NCBI RefSeq assembly: GCF_002896855.1
Contig: NZ_CP021850.1
Coordinates: 4,667,217 to 4,731,216 of the forward strand
Length of the DNA stretch: 64,000 bases
From: Clostridium thermosuccinogenes
GTDB taxonomy: Bacteria; Bacillota; Clostridia; Acetivibrionales; DSM-5807
Direction of reading: 5' to 3'
Shown one piece after another: positions 17,901 through 26,330 of this stretch. How positions within the stretch are numbered: the stretch's first letter is position 1; each line of letters begins with the position of its first letter. The position numbers and the translations under genes are program-made. The notes below the pieces were generated by a model. That model was given only the letters and a program-made list of their open reading frames with translations, ran no database searches and was not told where the DNA came from.

Positions 17901-18285
17901 GAAGGCTTCAAAGGGTCTGGATGTACCGGCCAGCGCCATGTACTACAATGACCAACCGCCGGAGACCATATTCTATCAAGGATTGGCATTGTTAAAGCTC
18001 AATAACGAGGAGGCTGCCAGGGGAAGATTCAATAAGCTCATAGACTATGGCGAGCAGCACCTGTTTGATGATGTCAGGATAGACTACTTTGCCGTTTCGC
18101 TGCCCGACTTTTTAATCTTCGACGAGGACTTAAACAAGAAAAATCAAATTCACTGCTATTATCTCATGGGCTTGGGCAATTTGGGCCTAAAAAAAGCTGA
18201 CAAAGCCAAAGAATATTTTGACAAGGCTTTGCAGTTGGATGTAAACAACCAGGGTGTGATAATCCACTCAAAGATCAAAATATGA
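14959..18285 (+). CDS. DUF5107 domain protein with C-terminal TPR array
   Basis: A 1,108-residue protein without signal peptide. Residues ~1-350 match the DUF5107 fold (galactose-mutarotase-like beta-sandwich): VYQGSSGKVYPLPVIDK, VMILPELGGRIQRALDK, PWISGGIEFNWPQHHRP, MTGVFTDNQPDFSWLKPYEEK. Residues ~440-1105 hold many ~34-residue TPR helices, for example EALYLAGIHIEQYRHATYEP, GALLLRRGNFSEAEKYLRQA and YLMGLGNLGLKKADKAKEYF. DUF5107 proteins occur widely in sugar-utilisation loci, but a biochemical role is not known to me. The mutarotase-like fold and the fused start with galM (TAA immediately followed by ATG) suggest an aldose- or oligosaccharide-binding or converting function with protein-protein contacts through the TPRs. 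Confidence 0.85.
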   Translation: MSWEKRVKVWEEVVKIPTYPVGKPDKNPMFLEKRVYQGSSGKVYPLPVIDKIYDHKEEKEYKAVFLENKYIKVMILPELGGRIQRALDKTNNYDFVYYNRVIKPALVGLAGPWISGGIEFNWPQHHRPNTFGPVDYKLEENDDGSCTLWVSEIDRMYGTKGMAGFTLYPDKAYIEIRGQLYNRTAENQTFLWWANPAVAVNDHTQSVFPPDVHAVFDHGKRDVSKFPIATGVYYKVDYSAGVDISRYKNIPVPTSYMAYHSDYDFVGGYDHSVNAGILHVANHHISPGKKQWTWGCGDFGKAWDRNLTDEDGPYIELMTGVFTDNQPDFSWLKPYEEKTFKQYFMPYKNIGMVSNANINAAVNLAMEGNIVKIGAYATSEYENVTVTLKGKYGEYVKEKISISPENTYHKEIAVDAGEQEHYLKVALVKEDGKELISYQPKEKSIEKIPDPAKAIGQPKDLKNNEALYLAGIHIEQYRHATYEPDPYYLEGLVRDPEDIRINNAYGALLLRRGNFSEAEKYLRQAVKTSTRHSPNPYDGEPLYNLGLALLYQGKLDEAYAKFYKATWNAAWQDSGFFSVAQIDCKRGDYELALEHVTQSIIKNYHNVKSRNLKTAVLRTLGKLPDAERLALETAEIDKLDFGAKNELYKIALAQGKFAEADGILEELTKLMRGDVHNYIALAQEYGNAGFYTDAVEILDRYIIQSSNVYPMAYYYKAYYLAKGGHEEESEKYYMLGDNADSDYCFPNSLCDLLVLEAATARKNCGSKAFYYLGNLLYDKKQYDRAVLCWERSAEIDDTFPTVYRNLALAYYNKKKSPEKARMCLEKAFELNKKDARVLLELNQLYKKINIPYEERFELLNKHLEIVETRDDLYIEYLTLLNLREEYEKALELMLKRKFHPWEGGEGKVTRQYVYANMEIAKKLMNQGKNAEALSYLFNALKYPENLGEGKLAGAQDNDIHYYIGCAYEKLGETEKATEFFEKASKGLDVPASAMYYNDQPPETIFYQGLALLKLNNEEAARGRFNKLIDYGEQHLFDDVRIDYFAVSLPDFLIFDEDLNKKNQIHCYYLMGLGNLGLKKADKAKEYFDKALQLDVNNQGVIIHSKIKI

Positions 18286-18301
18286 AGGTGAACTCAGAAC
18301 A

Positions 18302-18338
18302 GGCATTTTGGTATATAAAAATCATATATTGATATTTC
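18302..18338 (+). promoter_or_regulatory. Shared locus motif, copy 2 (upstream of membrane GH-D enzyme)
   Basis: GGCATTTTGGTATATAAAAA followed by TCATATATTGATATTTC. It is the most diverged copy but aligns without gaps to those at 7861 and 24211. It ends 74 bp before the start codon. Confidence 0.6.
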
Positions 18339-18412
18339 CTTTTCACTTCTTTTATTTAACAATGGTGTTATAAGGGGAATTAGCACCGTTTGAAATGGGA
18401 GGTATCAATAAT

Positions 18413-20587
18413 ATGAAAAAAAGGCGGAAGACAGCAATTGGTTTGTCTGTTGGAGTTTTAGCCGCAGTTATTGTCCTGGCCGCAGTCTTTGCGTTTCTGA
18501 CGAGGGGGATAAATGTAAAAAGCGGCCAGGCCAATGTCGTACTGAAGGAAGATAAGTTACTCATAGGCAATGATGTACTGTCAATAAATTATGATATTTC
18601 CAAAGGAACGTATGATTTTAATTACAGAGGAAAGCAGATCATCGGATATTTGGAGGCATCTGTGGTTGTGGACGGCAGGACGTATATCACAGGTGCTGCA
18701 AAAAAGCGCAGTGTCGTAAAAGAGAAAACCAAAGCCGTGGAAGACGCATTCGGAAATGGTGTGACAGTCGCTGTAGACAATGATTTTGATGATGTGCATA
18801 TCCTTCAATATTTTACGGTTTATGAGGATAAACCCTATGCAATTCTTCAAACGGAAGTTGAAGGCAAGAAAGGGGATGTTTCCACAAACCATATTTCACC
18901 GGCGACATTTAAGATGCCGGAAGGAGCCTGCCAAAATATTGATATAGGCAAAGCCGAAGATATGCGGGTGCTTTTCGTCCCGTTTGACAATGATAAATGG
19001 GTTAGGTACGAATCCAATACCTATTCCATGGCACACAAGAGTTATGAAGTCACTGCCGTATATAACGCGGTAGAAAGGCAGGGGCTGGTCATCGGTTCGG
19101 TGGACCATGATACCTGGAAAACAGCGATTGACATCCAGGGAGAAAAGGAAGGAATCACATATCTCGAGGTATACGGAGGAGCGGCCGATGATCAGACCCG
19201 GGATACACAGCCCCATGGTTTTGTTTCAGGCAGGACGGTAAAGTCCCCACGGATATTTATGGGAATGTTTGAGGATTACTGCAAAGGGCTGGAGGAATAC
19301 GGCAAAGCCAATGCCGCACTGGTAAAGCCGCTTGAGTGGAGCGAAGGTGCAATTTTCGGCTGGAATAGCTGGTATGCGGCTTCAAACCATATTGATGCCG
19401 ATACCTTTCTTAACGCTGCGGATTTCATAAAGCAAAAGCTGCAGCCGGAAGGCTTTGGCAGTGATGATGGCGCCGTATACATCAACTTTGATTCTTTCTG
19501 GGACAATTTGAGTGAGCGAGAGCTCATTGATGCTGTGGAGCATGTGCATGCCCAGGGCCAGAAGGCGGGAATCTACTGGACGCCCTTTGTCTATTGGGGC
19601 AATGACCCTCTTTGGCCTGTAGAAGGAGGAGAGGGTGCGACCTATGGAGAAATCCTGCTTAAGGATAAAGACGGAAATACGCTCCCTGCCATAGCCGGGG
19701 GCCTGCCGATAGATCCCACCCATCCGGCTCAGATCAAGCGTATGGAATACCAGCTGGGCAAATTTGTTGAGTGGGGCTTCGATTATATCAAATTGGACTT
19801 CCTGACCCATGGGGCGTTAGAAGGGGAGCATTATGACAAGAGCATAACAACAGGCATACAAGCTTATAACTATGGCATGCAAAAGCTCAATGAGCTGCTG
19901 TCGGAAGAAAAAGCCGGCCGGCCGATATTCATCTCGGAATCCATAGCCCCTTTGTTTCCTTACCAATATGCCCATGCCCGACGCATAAGCTGCGATGTAT
20001 TCAATGAATTGAAGGACAGCGAATATATGCTTAATGCCATGACTTACGGGTGGTGGCAGAAGGAATTGTACCCCTTTCTTGACGGCGATATGATGTGCCT
20101 GCACAAAAGGGATGGAGGGGTGTTTGCAAAATATGAGGAAGCCCTGATGCGTGTCAATTCCAATGCGGTTACAGGGGGGTTATTCCTGTCGGGAGACAAT
20201 TTCAACTATGCGGCAGCATACAAAGCGGCACCGGAAAACCTTCCCGGGACGCCTGAGGCGGTGGAACGGTCTTTGGAGTTGCTGACAAACAAATATATAG
20301 TTGACATAATTAATAACAAGAAGGCCTTTTTGCCGGTGGAGGGCAATAAGAGGAATGGAGCGTCGGATATCTTTGTTTTGCAGGAAGGAGACAGGGCTTA
20401 TATTGCCGTATTTAATTACTCCATAGATAAGAGCAAAACAATGGATGTGGATCTGGGCCGGGCAGGTTTGGACGCAAAAAGGGAATATGAGGTACTGGAT
20501 ATATGGAGCGGAAGTAAAACAAAAGCATCCGGGAGCTTGAATGCTGAGCTTGCACCGGGGGGATCCACAATTTTCATCTTGCAATAA
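18413..20587 (+). CDS. Membrane-anchored clan GH-D (GH36/GH27-like) glycosidase
   Basis: A 724-residue enzyme. Positive residues MKKRRK and one hydrophobic helix (about residues 9-31, LSVGVLAAVIVLAAVFAFL) form an N-terminal signal anchor, so the enzyme faces outside. A beta-rich N-terminal domain contains RVLFVPFDNDKWVRYES and GLVIGSVDHDTWKT. The barrel has FGWNSWYAA, VYINFDSFWDN, GIYWTPFVYWG, then FDYIKLDFLTHGA with predicted nucleophile D462 and RRISCDVFNE with predicted acid/base D528. Alpha-galactosidase activity is the most likely role; exact CAZy family is uncertain. ATG 18413 is chosen because GGGAGGT lies 7 nt upstream; the ATG 18 nt earlier overlaps that site. Paralogues are the frameshifted 28544 gene and the catalytic part of the 30832 gene. 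Confidence 0.8.
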   Translation: MKKRRKTAIGLSVGVLAAVIVLAAVFAFLTRGINVKSGQANVVLKEDKLLIGNDVLSINYDISKGTYDFNYRGKQIIGYLEASVVVDGRTYITGAAKKRSVVKEKTKAVEDAFGNGVTVAVDNDFDDVHILQYFTVYEDKPYAILQTEVEGKKGDVSTNHISPATFKMPEGACQNIDIGKAEDMRVLFVPFDNDKWVRYESNTYSMAHKSYEVTAVYNAVERQGLVIGSVDHDTWKTAIDIQGEKEGITYLEVYGGAADDQTRDTQPHGFVSGRTVKSPRIFMGMFEDYCKGLEEYGKANAALVKPLEWSEGAIFGWNSWYAASNHIDADTFLNAADFIKQKLQPEGFGSDDGAVYINFDSFWDNLSERELIDAVEHVHAQGQKAGIYWTPFVYWGNDPLWPVEGGEGATYGEILLKDKDGNTLPAIAGGLPIDPTHPAQIKRMEYQLGKFVEWGFDYIKLDFLTHGALEGEHYDKSITTGIQAYNYGMQKLNELLSEEKAGRPIFISESIAPLFPYQYAHARRISCDVFNELKDSEYMLNAMTYGWWQKELYPFLDGDMMCLHKRDGGVFAKYEEALMRVNSNAVTGGLFLSGDNFNYAAAYKAAPENLPGTPEAVERSLELLTNKYIVDIINNKKAFLPVEGNKRNGASDIFVLQEGDRAYIAVFNYSIDKSKTMDVDLGRAGLDAKREYEVLDIWSGSKTKASGSLNAELAPGGSTIFILQ

Positions 20588-20726
20588 AACTTGGTTTGAC
20601 AGATAATACATCTGAATAGAATCGTCGCCTGTTGATATGACAGCTGGGTAAAAAAGGTGAACCACCTTAGCATATGCAGTTAGTTTCGCATCCACTTTTA
20701 TATCTATGATCTATGGGGGAATTTAA

Positions 20727-22280
20727 ATGTATAAGCTTTTGCTGGTAGAGGATGAAAAGATACTGCTTGAGGACTTGCGAGACAGCGTTGACTGGATATC
20801 TATGGGAGTTGAAGTGGTTGGCACCGCCTGGAACGGAAGCGATGCATTGAAGAAGGCGGAGCAGCTTCAGCCGGACATCGTCATTACGGATATTAAAATG
20901 CCTGTCATGGATGGCCTGGAGCTGGCAAAGCGACTCAAAGAAAGGGACAACGGAATACAGATCATCTTTATCACCGGATATGATGAGCTGCAATATGTGA
21001 AAACCGCGCTGGAAGTGGAGGCGGTGGGATATCTGCTAAAGCCTTTTAATTTCTCCGAGATCAGATACGTTCTAGACAAAGCAAAGCTGCACCTTGCGAC
21101 CCAGAAAGATGCCGAGTACGGAAGGCGAGCACAGGAGGAAGCAAAAATACGGAATTTGCTTCTTGCTCCAAAGGATGGCGATTTCAAGCCGGGTGAAGAT
21201 TTTATTGTCATGGTGGCTTCAATAGATAATTACCAGATTGTGCTGAAAGAAAAGGGTAACACTGCAATGCAGGAGTTGGTGAACGGTGTGCAGCTGCTCC
21301 TGGAAGAAGCGCTAAAAAGGTGTGGCCACCAATACAAGCTTTTATCGCTGGAGGAAGGGCGGTACTTTATTGCCGTATCCCCCAAGCATGAATTTGTGGA
21401 TTTAAGCATAACAAAGTGGAAAATTCTGAATGACCTTATCAAAAAAGAGCACAATGTCACACTTTCCATCGGACAGTGCGACAGACAGGTGAAATTAAAT
21501 AAGTTCTCAGAGGCATATCATCAAGCGTTATCAGCACTGGGCAACCGATTCTTTTTGGGTCATGGTCAGATAATGATATCTTCGGCATCAAGTGTGCGTA
21601 CCACAAGTAATTTACGCGAGATTCCTGAAATTGAGGAGGAAATTATTGATGCTGTTTGCCATAACCAACGTGCTGAAGCGATAAGCTACCTGGAAAACTA
21701 TTTTGAACTGTTTCGTACCGAAAAGACCCAACGGGATATTGTAGTTGTTGGCGTATATAATCTTATAAACCGTCTATATGAGTATTTTTACAAGCTGGAC
21801 AAAAACCCGGATGCGGTATTGCGGGAAAAAGGGGAGATTTTGAGCACCATAGAATGTTATGATAACATAATATGCATGCACAATTATGTAAAAGGTAAGC
21901 TGAATTCCATATTTGACCGGTTCTGTACCGATATGGATGCGGATCACTCCCACAGTGTCGTTGCCCGAGTAAAGCAATACCTGGAAGAGCATTATGCAGA
22001 GCCTATTACTATTGAAAACATATCCCAGGAGATGTATTTGACGCCCAGCAGATTGCGCAGCGTGTTCAAGAATTATACCGGAAAAACCATCCATGATTAT
22101 CTGACGGATTTGAGGATGAGAAAATCCCTGGAGCTGATCGGGGATCCCGCAATCCGCATCAAGGATGTGGCATATGGTGTGGGATACGAAAATGTTTCAT
22201 ATTTCTGCATACTCTTTTCCAAATATTACGGCATGTCTCCCGGTCAATACAGGGATAGGCTGCTGGAGAGGCAAGTATAG
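20727..22280 (+). CDS. YesN-type response regulator with AraC-type DNA-binding domain
   Basis: A 517-residue regulator. The receiver domain (residues 1-120) has the acidic pair in VEDE, phospho-acceptor D55 (IVITDIKMP), the T/S switch in FITGYDELQYVKTA and K in LLKPFN. A long linker follows, then an AraC helix-turn-helix pair at the C-terminus: ITIENISQEMYLTPSRLRSV, IKDVAYGVGYENVSYFCILF and SPGQYRDRL. GGGGG precedes ATG 20727. The histidine kinase gene follows by 37 bp. YesM/YesN systems control neighbouring carbohydrate ABC transporter and glycosidase genes, so this is the best candidate for the activator of the locus. Confidence 0.93.
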   Translation: MYKLLLVEDEKILLEDLRDSVDWISMGVEVVGTAWNGSDALKKAEQLQPDIVITDIKMPVMDGLELAKRLKERDNGIQIIFITGYDELQYVKTALEVEAVGYLLKPFNFSEIRYVLDKAKLHLATQKDAEYGRRAQEEAKIRNLLLAPKDGDFKPGEDFIVMVASIDNYQIVLKEKGNTAMQELVNGVQLLLEEALKRCGHQYKLLSLEEGRYFIAVSPKHEFVDLSITKWKILNDLIKKEHNVTLSIGQCDRQVKLNKFSEAYHQALSALGNRFFLGHGQIMISSASSVRTTSNLREIPEIEEEIIDAVCHNQRAEAISYLENYFELFRTEKTQRDIVVVGVYNLINRLYEYFYKLDKNPDAVLREKGEILSTIECYDNIICMHNYVKGKLNSIFDRFCTDMDADHSHSVVARVKQYLEEHYAEPITIENISQEMYLTPSRLRSVFKNYTGKTIHDYLTDLRMRKSLELIGDPAIRIKDVAYGVGYENVSYFCILFSKYYGMSPGQYRDRLLERQV

Positions 22281-22317
22281 GTACTAAGGTCAGGAAATGA
22301 AAGGCGGTACATGGGGA

Positions 22318-24108
22318 ATGTATAATAAAATAGTGCTTCCCGTACGTAACTTTTTTCAGAAGGTCAGCTATCAGCACAAGCTGTTCCTTATTATGTGCAT
22401 CACAGTACTATTTATTTCCATATTCAATTATGGCTATTTGTACTCTGTCATAAAAAACAGGCTTTACGCTTCCGCCTATGACAATCTGGCCGTATCTACA
22501 GATCAGCTGGCAAACAATATAACTGCAAAGCTTGAGTATTTTTCCGGCCTTAGCAATACCATATACTCCGATTATCAGGTTATGCAGCTTCTGACCAATG
22601 AATATGTTGATCCTGGGCAATATGTGGACTTCTATCAATTTATAGGAAAGTATATACAGCGCTTTATGGCGGCCGACCCGTATATACTTTCCATTACTTT
22701 TTATATAGACAGTAATAAAATTCCGCCTGACATGAAATACATCAAGCCTATTGAGCAGCTTGAAGGCTCCGCGCTTTTCGATGATGTGAACGAGGCACGG
22801 GGAGGGATAGTCTATGGTCCGGCAAGCCGGTGGGAAGAAACGACGGTGGGAGAATCAAGCTCCGGAACGGGATCGGGCATGAGTTATTCCTTCAAGCTTG
22901 TGCGGCTTCTTAATTATTATACCTATGGTTCCAACTATGGCATCTTGTCCATTGATATTGACACCCGGGACCTGCGGAGAATGTTTGAAAATGAGTTGAA
23001 TAACAAAGATATTTTTATAGTTGATGCCGAAGGTGCTATTATTGTATCAGGAAACTCATCACATACGTCCAGAAAGCTGGTGGATGTTGTGGATATGGAA
23101 ATGACGGGACTTAAAGACAGAAGTTATACCACCATATTTTTTAATGGTGAGCAAAAGCTGACTACATGCAGGCAGTTGAAAAACGGGTGGAGGGTTGTTG
23201 CATTGACCTCCTACACAGATGTGGTGCGCAATATAAACCAGTCCCTCCTGAGGATGTTTGTTGTAAGTTTGGTTATACTGGGATTATCCTTTTTTGCCTT
23301 CTACGTGATATCTTATTTTTTTACGCGGAAGGTAAAATATCTGATCCGTCTGATTAAAAACGTGGAGTCGGGGGATTTTGACATAAAGGTGATAAATGCC
23401 GGAGATGATGAACTGGGAAAGGTCATATCGGCTTTCAGCAGAATGGCGAAAAAGGTGAACCATCTGATGAAGGAGGTTTACGAAAAGGAGATAATAGGAA
23501 AATCCACGGAGCTGGAACTTCTACAGGCACAGATAAATCCCCACTTTCTGTACAATACTCTTTCGTCGATGGCAGCGCTGGCCAGACGCTATCATGATGA
23601 AAGACTGACGGGTATGGTTATATCCCTTTCGGACTTTTACAGGATTTCATTGAACAAGGGAAGAAAAATCATCACCGTGCGGGAAGAGATTGACCTTACG
23701 CGCAGCTATCTGCGCATAATGATGTATCGTTTTGAAGGATTAATCCATTCGGAAATTCACTGTGAGCCTCAGGTGATGAATTATGTTACCCCGAAGTTCA
23801 TTTTGCAGCCCTTTGTGGAAAACAGCATCAATCACGGCATTTCCGGTGACGAAGGCATACGTATTTTTATATCGGCCGAAGAGAAGGAGGATAAGCTGAT
23901 CTTTACCATAACGGATGATGGATGCGGCATGACGCCCGATGTAATTGAGAAGTGTTTGAACGGGCCTTCATCGGGAAGGGGATATGGGATACGGAATGTG
24001 CAGCAGAGAATAGCCATGCTGTATGGAGACAGTTATGGCATCGATATTGATAGTTCCCCTGGTAAAGGGGCTAAAGTAACTATATACCTTCCTCTGATTC
24101 GTCAGTAA
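22318..24108 (+). CDS. YesM-type sensor histidine kinase
   Basis: A 596-residue membrane sensor. A first transmembrane helix (LFLIMCITVLFISIFNYGYL), an extracellular sensing region of ~270 residues, a second helix (MFVVSLVILGLSFFAFYVIS) and a HAMP segment lead to the kinase core. There LQAQINPHFLYNTLSSMAAL carries the phospho-acceptor histidine of the LytS/YesM class, and the ATPase domain has FVENSINHGISG, DDGCGM and GRGYGIRNVQQRI. ATG 22318 is favoured because AAAGGCGG lies 10 nt upstream; ATG 22297 has no site. It partners the response regulator just upstream. It ends at a terminator. Confidence 0.92.
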   Translation: MYNKIVLPVRNFFQKVSYQHKLFLIMCITVLFISIFNYGYLYSVIKNRLYASAYDNLAVSTDQLANNITAKLEYFSGLSNTIYSDYQVMQLLTNEYVDPGQYVDFYQFIGKYIQRFMAADPYILSITFYIDSNKIPPDMKYIKPIEQLEGSALFDDVNEARGGIVYGPASRWEETTVGESSSGTGSGMSYSFKLVRLLNYYTYGSNYGILSIDIDTRDLRRMFENELNNKDIFIVDAEGAIIVSGNSSHTSRKLVDVVDMEMTGLKDRSYTTIFFNGEQKLTTCRQLKNGWRVVALTSYTDVVRNINQSLLRMFVVSLVILGLSFFAFYVISYFFTRKVKYLIRLIKNVESGDFDIKVINAGDDELGKVISAFSRMAKKVNHLMKEVYEKEIIGKSTELELLQAQINPHFLYNTLSSMAALARRYHDERLTGMVISLSDFYRISLNKGRKIITVREEIDLTRSYLRIMMYRFEGLIHSEIHCEPQVMNYVTPKFILQPFVENSINHGISGDEGIRIFISAEEKEDKLIFTITDDGCGMTPDVIEKCLNGPSSGRGYGIRNVQQRIAMLYGDSYGIDIDSSPGKGAKVTIYLPLIRQ

Positions 24109-24128
24109 CAGCGATTATGGACAAGGGG

Positions 24129-24168
24129 CGGCTAACACCGGTATTTGGCGTTAGCCTGGCCTTTTTTA
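24129..24168 (+). terminator. Intrinsic terminator after the two-component operon
   Basis: GGCTAAC (24130-24136) pairs with GTTAGCC (24150-24156). A run of six Ts follows shortly after. Confidence 0.8.
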
Positions 24169-24210
24169 GCCCATCGGAAAAGGTCTTTTCTTTTTCGCAT
24201 ATCAAATCAA

Positions 24211-24247
24211 GTCATTTTGGGATATAATGTGCAAAAATTAATATTTA
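24211..24247 (+). promoter_or_regulatory. Shared locus motif, copy 3 (upstream of ABC transporter operon)
   Basis: GTCATTTTGGGATATAATGT followed by GCAAAAATTAATATTTA, nearly identical to copy 1 at 7861. It includes a -10-like TATAAT at 24223-24228 and ends 98 bp before the first permease gene. Together the three copies suggest common control of the GH95, membrane GH-D and transporter genes. Confidence 0.65.
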
Positions 24248-24345
24248 ACTGCCTTCGCAGGGTTTATATAATAAAGTTGCAAATCAAAGAAAGCTGTTCT
24301 TTCTTCTGATTGAAGTATACTTTTATTTAGCGAAAGGAGAACAGT

Positions 24346-25317
24346 ATGTCTGTCGAACTGGGAAACACAGTAAGCTTAAACAGGACGAAAATCCATAAGA
24401 ATTCACTAAAAAGCAGAATCCTGAAACACAAATATCTTTACATTCTCATACTTCCGGGTATCATATGGGCGCTGGTTTTCTGCTATGCTCCGATTTACGG
24501 CCTTTATATGGCGTTTATAAATTACATTCCTGAATCTAATTTCTTCCAGTCTTTTATAAGAAGCGAATTTGTAGGATTGGACTGGTTCAAGTTTTTCTTC
24601 CAGACCGGTGACTTTTTAAGGATATTGCGCAATACGCTTGCCACAAGTGTTTTGACATTGGTAATAAGCTTTCCTGCACCTATAATCCTGGCTCTGGTGC
24701 TGAATGAATGCCGTGCGCTGATTTTTAAGAGGATGGTTCAGACAGTATCTTATCTTCCCCACTTCATTTCGTGGGTCATAACAGCTAACATATTTCTCAC
24801 CATGATGTCTTCCGGAGGAGTTATAAATCAGCTTTTGATGTCAATGGGGCTAACGAAAGAACCAATAATGTTTTTCCAGGACGGCAAACTGTTTTGGCTC
24901 CTTCTTGCCATAGCTAATACATGGAAGGGCATGGGCTACTCATCAATAATTTATCTGGCGGCTATAACTTCCATTAATGATGAATTATATGCTGCTGCCA
25001 GTATAGATGGTGCTAATCGTTGGCAAAGGATGATATATATAACATTGCCTTCAATAATGCCCACAGCGGCAGTTATGTTGGTATTGTCCGTGGGAGGACT
25101 GCTCAATGCCGGATTTGAACAGCAGCTGCTAATGGGAAATCCTACGATTCTGGAATACTCGGATGTTATTGACACCTATTCTTACCGGTATGGGTTTGGT
25201 AGCGGAATGTACTCCTACGGAGCAGCAGTTGGATTGTTTAAGTCGCTGGTAAACTTCATTCTGCTGATGATAACCAATTTTATTGTAACTAAGATACGTG
25301 GAAGAACATTGCTATAA
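24346..25317 (+). CDS. Carbohydrate ABC transporter permease, LplB/CUT1 type
   Basis: A 323-residue integral membrane protein with about six hydrophobic helices, the first being YILILPGIIWALVFCYAPIY. The cytoplasmic EAA loop that contacts the ATPase is YAAASIDGANRWQRMIYITL followed by PSIMP. It belongs to the LplB-like permeases that pair with YtcP/LplC permeases for complex oligosaccharides. AAAGGAG precedes ATG 24346. It is the first gene of permease-permease-binding protein; no ATPase is encoded, consistent with use of a shared MsmX-type ATPase elsewhere in the genome (established for this class). Confidence 0.93.
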   Translation: MSVELGNTVSLNRTKIHKNSLKSRILKHKYLYILILPGIIWALVFCYAPIYGLYMAFINYIPESNFFQSFIRSEFVGLDWFKFFFQTGDFLRILRNTLATSVLTLVISFPAPIILALVLNECRALIFKRMVQTVSYLPHFISWVITANIFLTMMSSGGVINQLLMSMGLTKEPIMFFQDGKLFWLLLAIANTWKGMGYSSIIYLAAITSINDELYAAASIDGANRWQRMIYITLPSIMPTAAVMLVLSVGGLLNAGFEQQLLMGNPTILEYSDVIDTYSYRYGFGSGMYSYGAAVGLFKSLVNFILLMITNFIVTKIRGRTLL

Positions 25318-25340
25318 AAAATGCAAAAGGAGATGTTATA

Positions 25341-26270
25341 ATGAGTGGCTTTACTGATTCAATTGCTGGGAAAAAAAGAAAATCCTCTATTCAAATCGGT
25401 TCGTTGATATATGACGGTGTTATTTGCTTCATCCTTCTGTTGGTTCTTATTGCGTGCTTTTATCCGTTTTGGTATATATTAATACTATCTTTGAACGACG
25501 CGACCGACAGCCTAAAAGGCGGACTGTTCCTGTTTCCTAGGGTATTTACCATAGACAGTTACATTTCTGTGGTCAACAATGGTGAGTTTTTGCATGCGGC
25601 ATGGATCTCCCTGGCAAGAACGGTAATAGGTACATTGTACTCCCTGTTTTTTACCACGCTGCTTGCTTATGGGATGAGCAAAAAAGATCTGGTTGGAGCT
25701 AAAGCCATTTCCGTATTTTTTATCATAACCATGTATTTTGGCGGCGGTCTGATACCTTATTATATGGTCCTAAAGGCCATAGGCCTGATTGATACCTTTT
25801 GGGTATACATTATTCCTGGGGCTATAAGTGTTTATAATATGATACTGATCAGGATTTATATAGAATCGCTGCCGGCAGAGATGGAGGAGTCGGCAAAGCT
25901 GGACGGGGCAAACGAGATAACCATCCTGTTTAGGATAATAATCCCCCTGTGCATGCCTGTATTGGCAACAGTATGCCTGTTTTTTGCCGTAGGTCAGTGG
26001 AATTCCTGGTTTGATACCAATTTGTATACTTACAGCAAGAAGCTTAAAACCTTGCAGTTTCTGTTGGTGCAGATATTAAACAACTATGACCTTGGCAGCA
26101 TGCAATCCCAGGCGGAATTGCTGGCGAAGGCTACAGAACGAAAAACTACTTCGAGCGATTCTGTCAGAATGGCAACGACTATGGTGGCTACCCTGCCTAT
26201 AATCCTTGTTTATCCGTTTCTCCAGAAGTATTTTGTTAAAGGTATAATGATTGGTGCTGTAAAAAGCTAG
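25341..26270 (+). CDS. Carbohydrate ABC transporter permease, LplC/YtcP type
   Basis: A 309-residue permease with about six hydrophobic helices, including VICFILLLVLIACFYPFWYI. The EAA loop is EESAKLDGANEITILFRIII. The family tail ends LQKYFVKGIMIGAVKS, a hallmark of YtcP/LplC proteins. It starts 23 bp after the first permease gene with AAAAGGAG upstream. It forms the translocation heterodimer with the LplB-like protein and works with the lipoprotein encoded next. Confidence 0.93.
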   Translation: MSGFTDSIAGKKRKSSIQIGSLIYDGVICFILLLVLIACFYPFWYILILSLNDATDSLKGGLFLFPRVFTIDSYISVVNNGEFLHAAWISLARTVIGTLYSLFFTTLLAYGMSKKDLVGAKAISVFFIITMYFGGGLIPYYMVLKAIGLIDTFWVYIIPGAISVYNMILIRIYIESLPAEMEESAKLDGANEITILFRIIIPLCMPVLATVCLFFAVGQWNSWFDTNLYTYSKKLKTLQFLLVQILNNYDLGSMQSQAELLAKATERKTTSSDSVRMATTMVATLPIILVYPFLQKYFVKGIMIGAVKS

Positions 26271-26330
26271 AACTGAAGCGGTTTGACCGTTCAGAATAAA
26301 TATGAACAAAAAAAAGAGGAGGAGAGTTCT

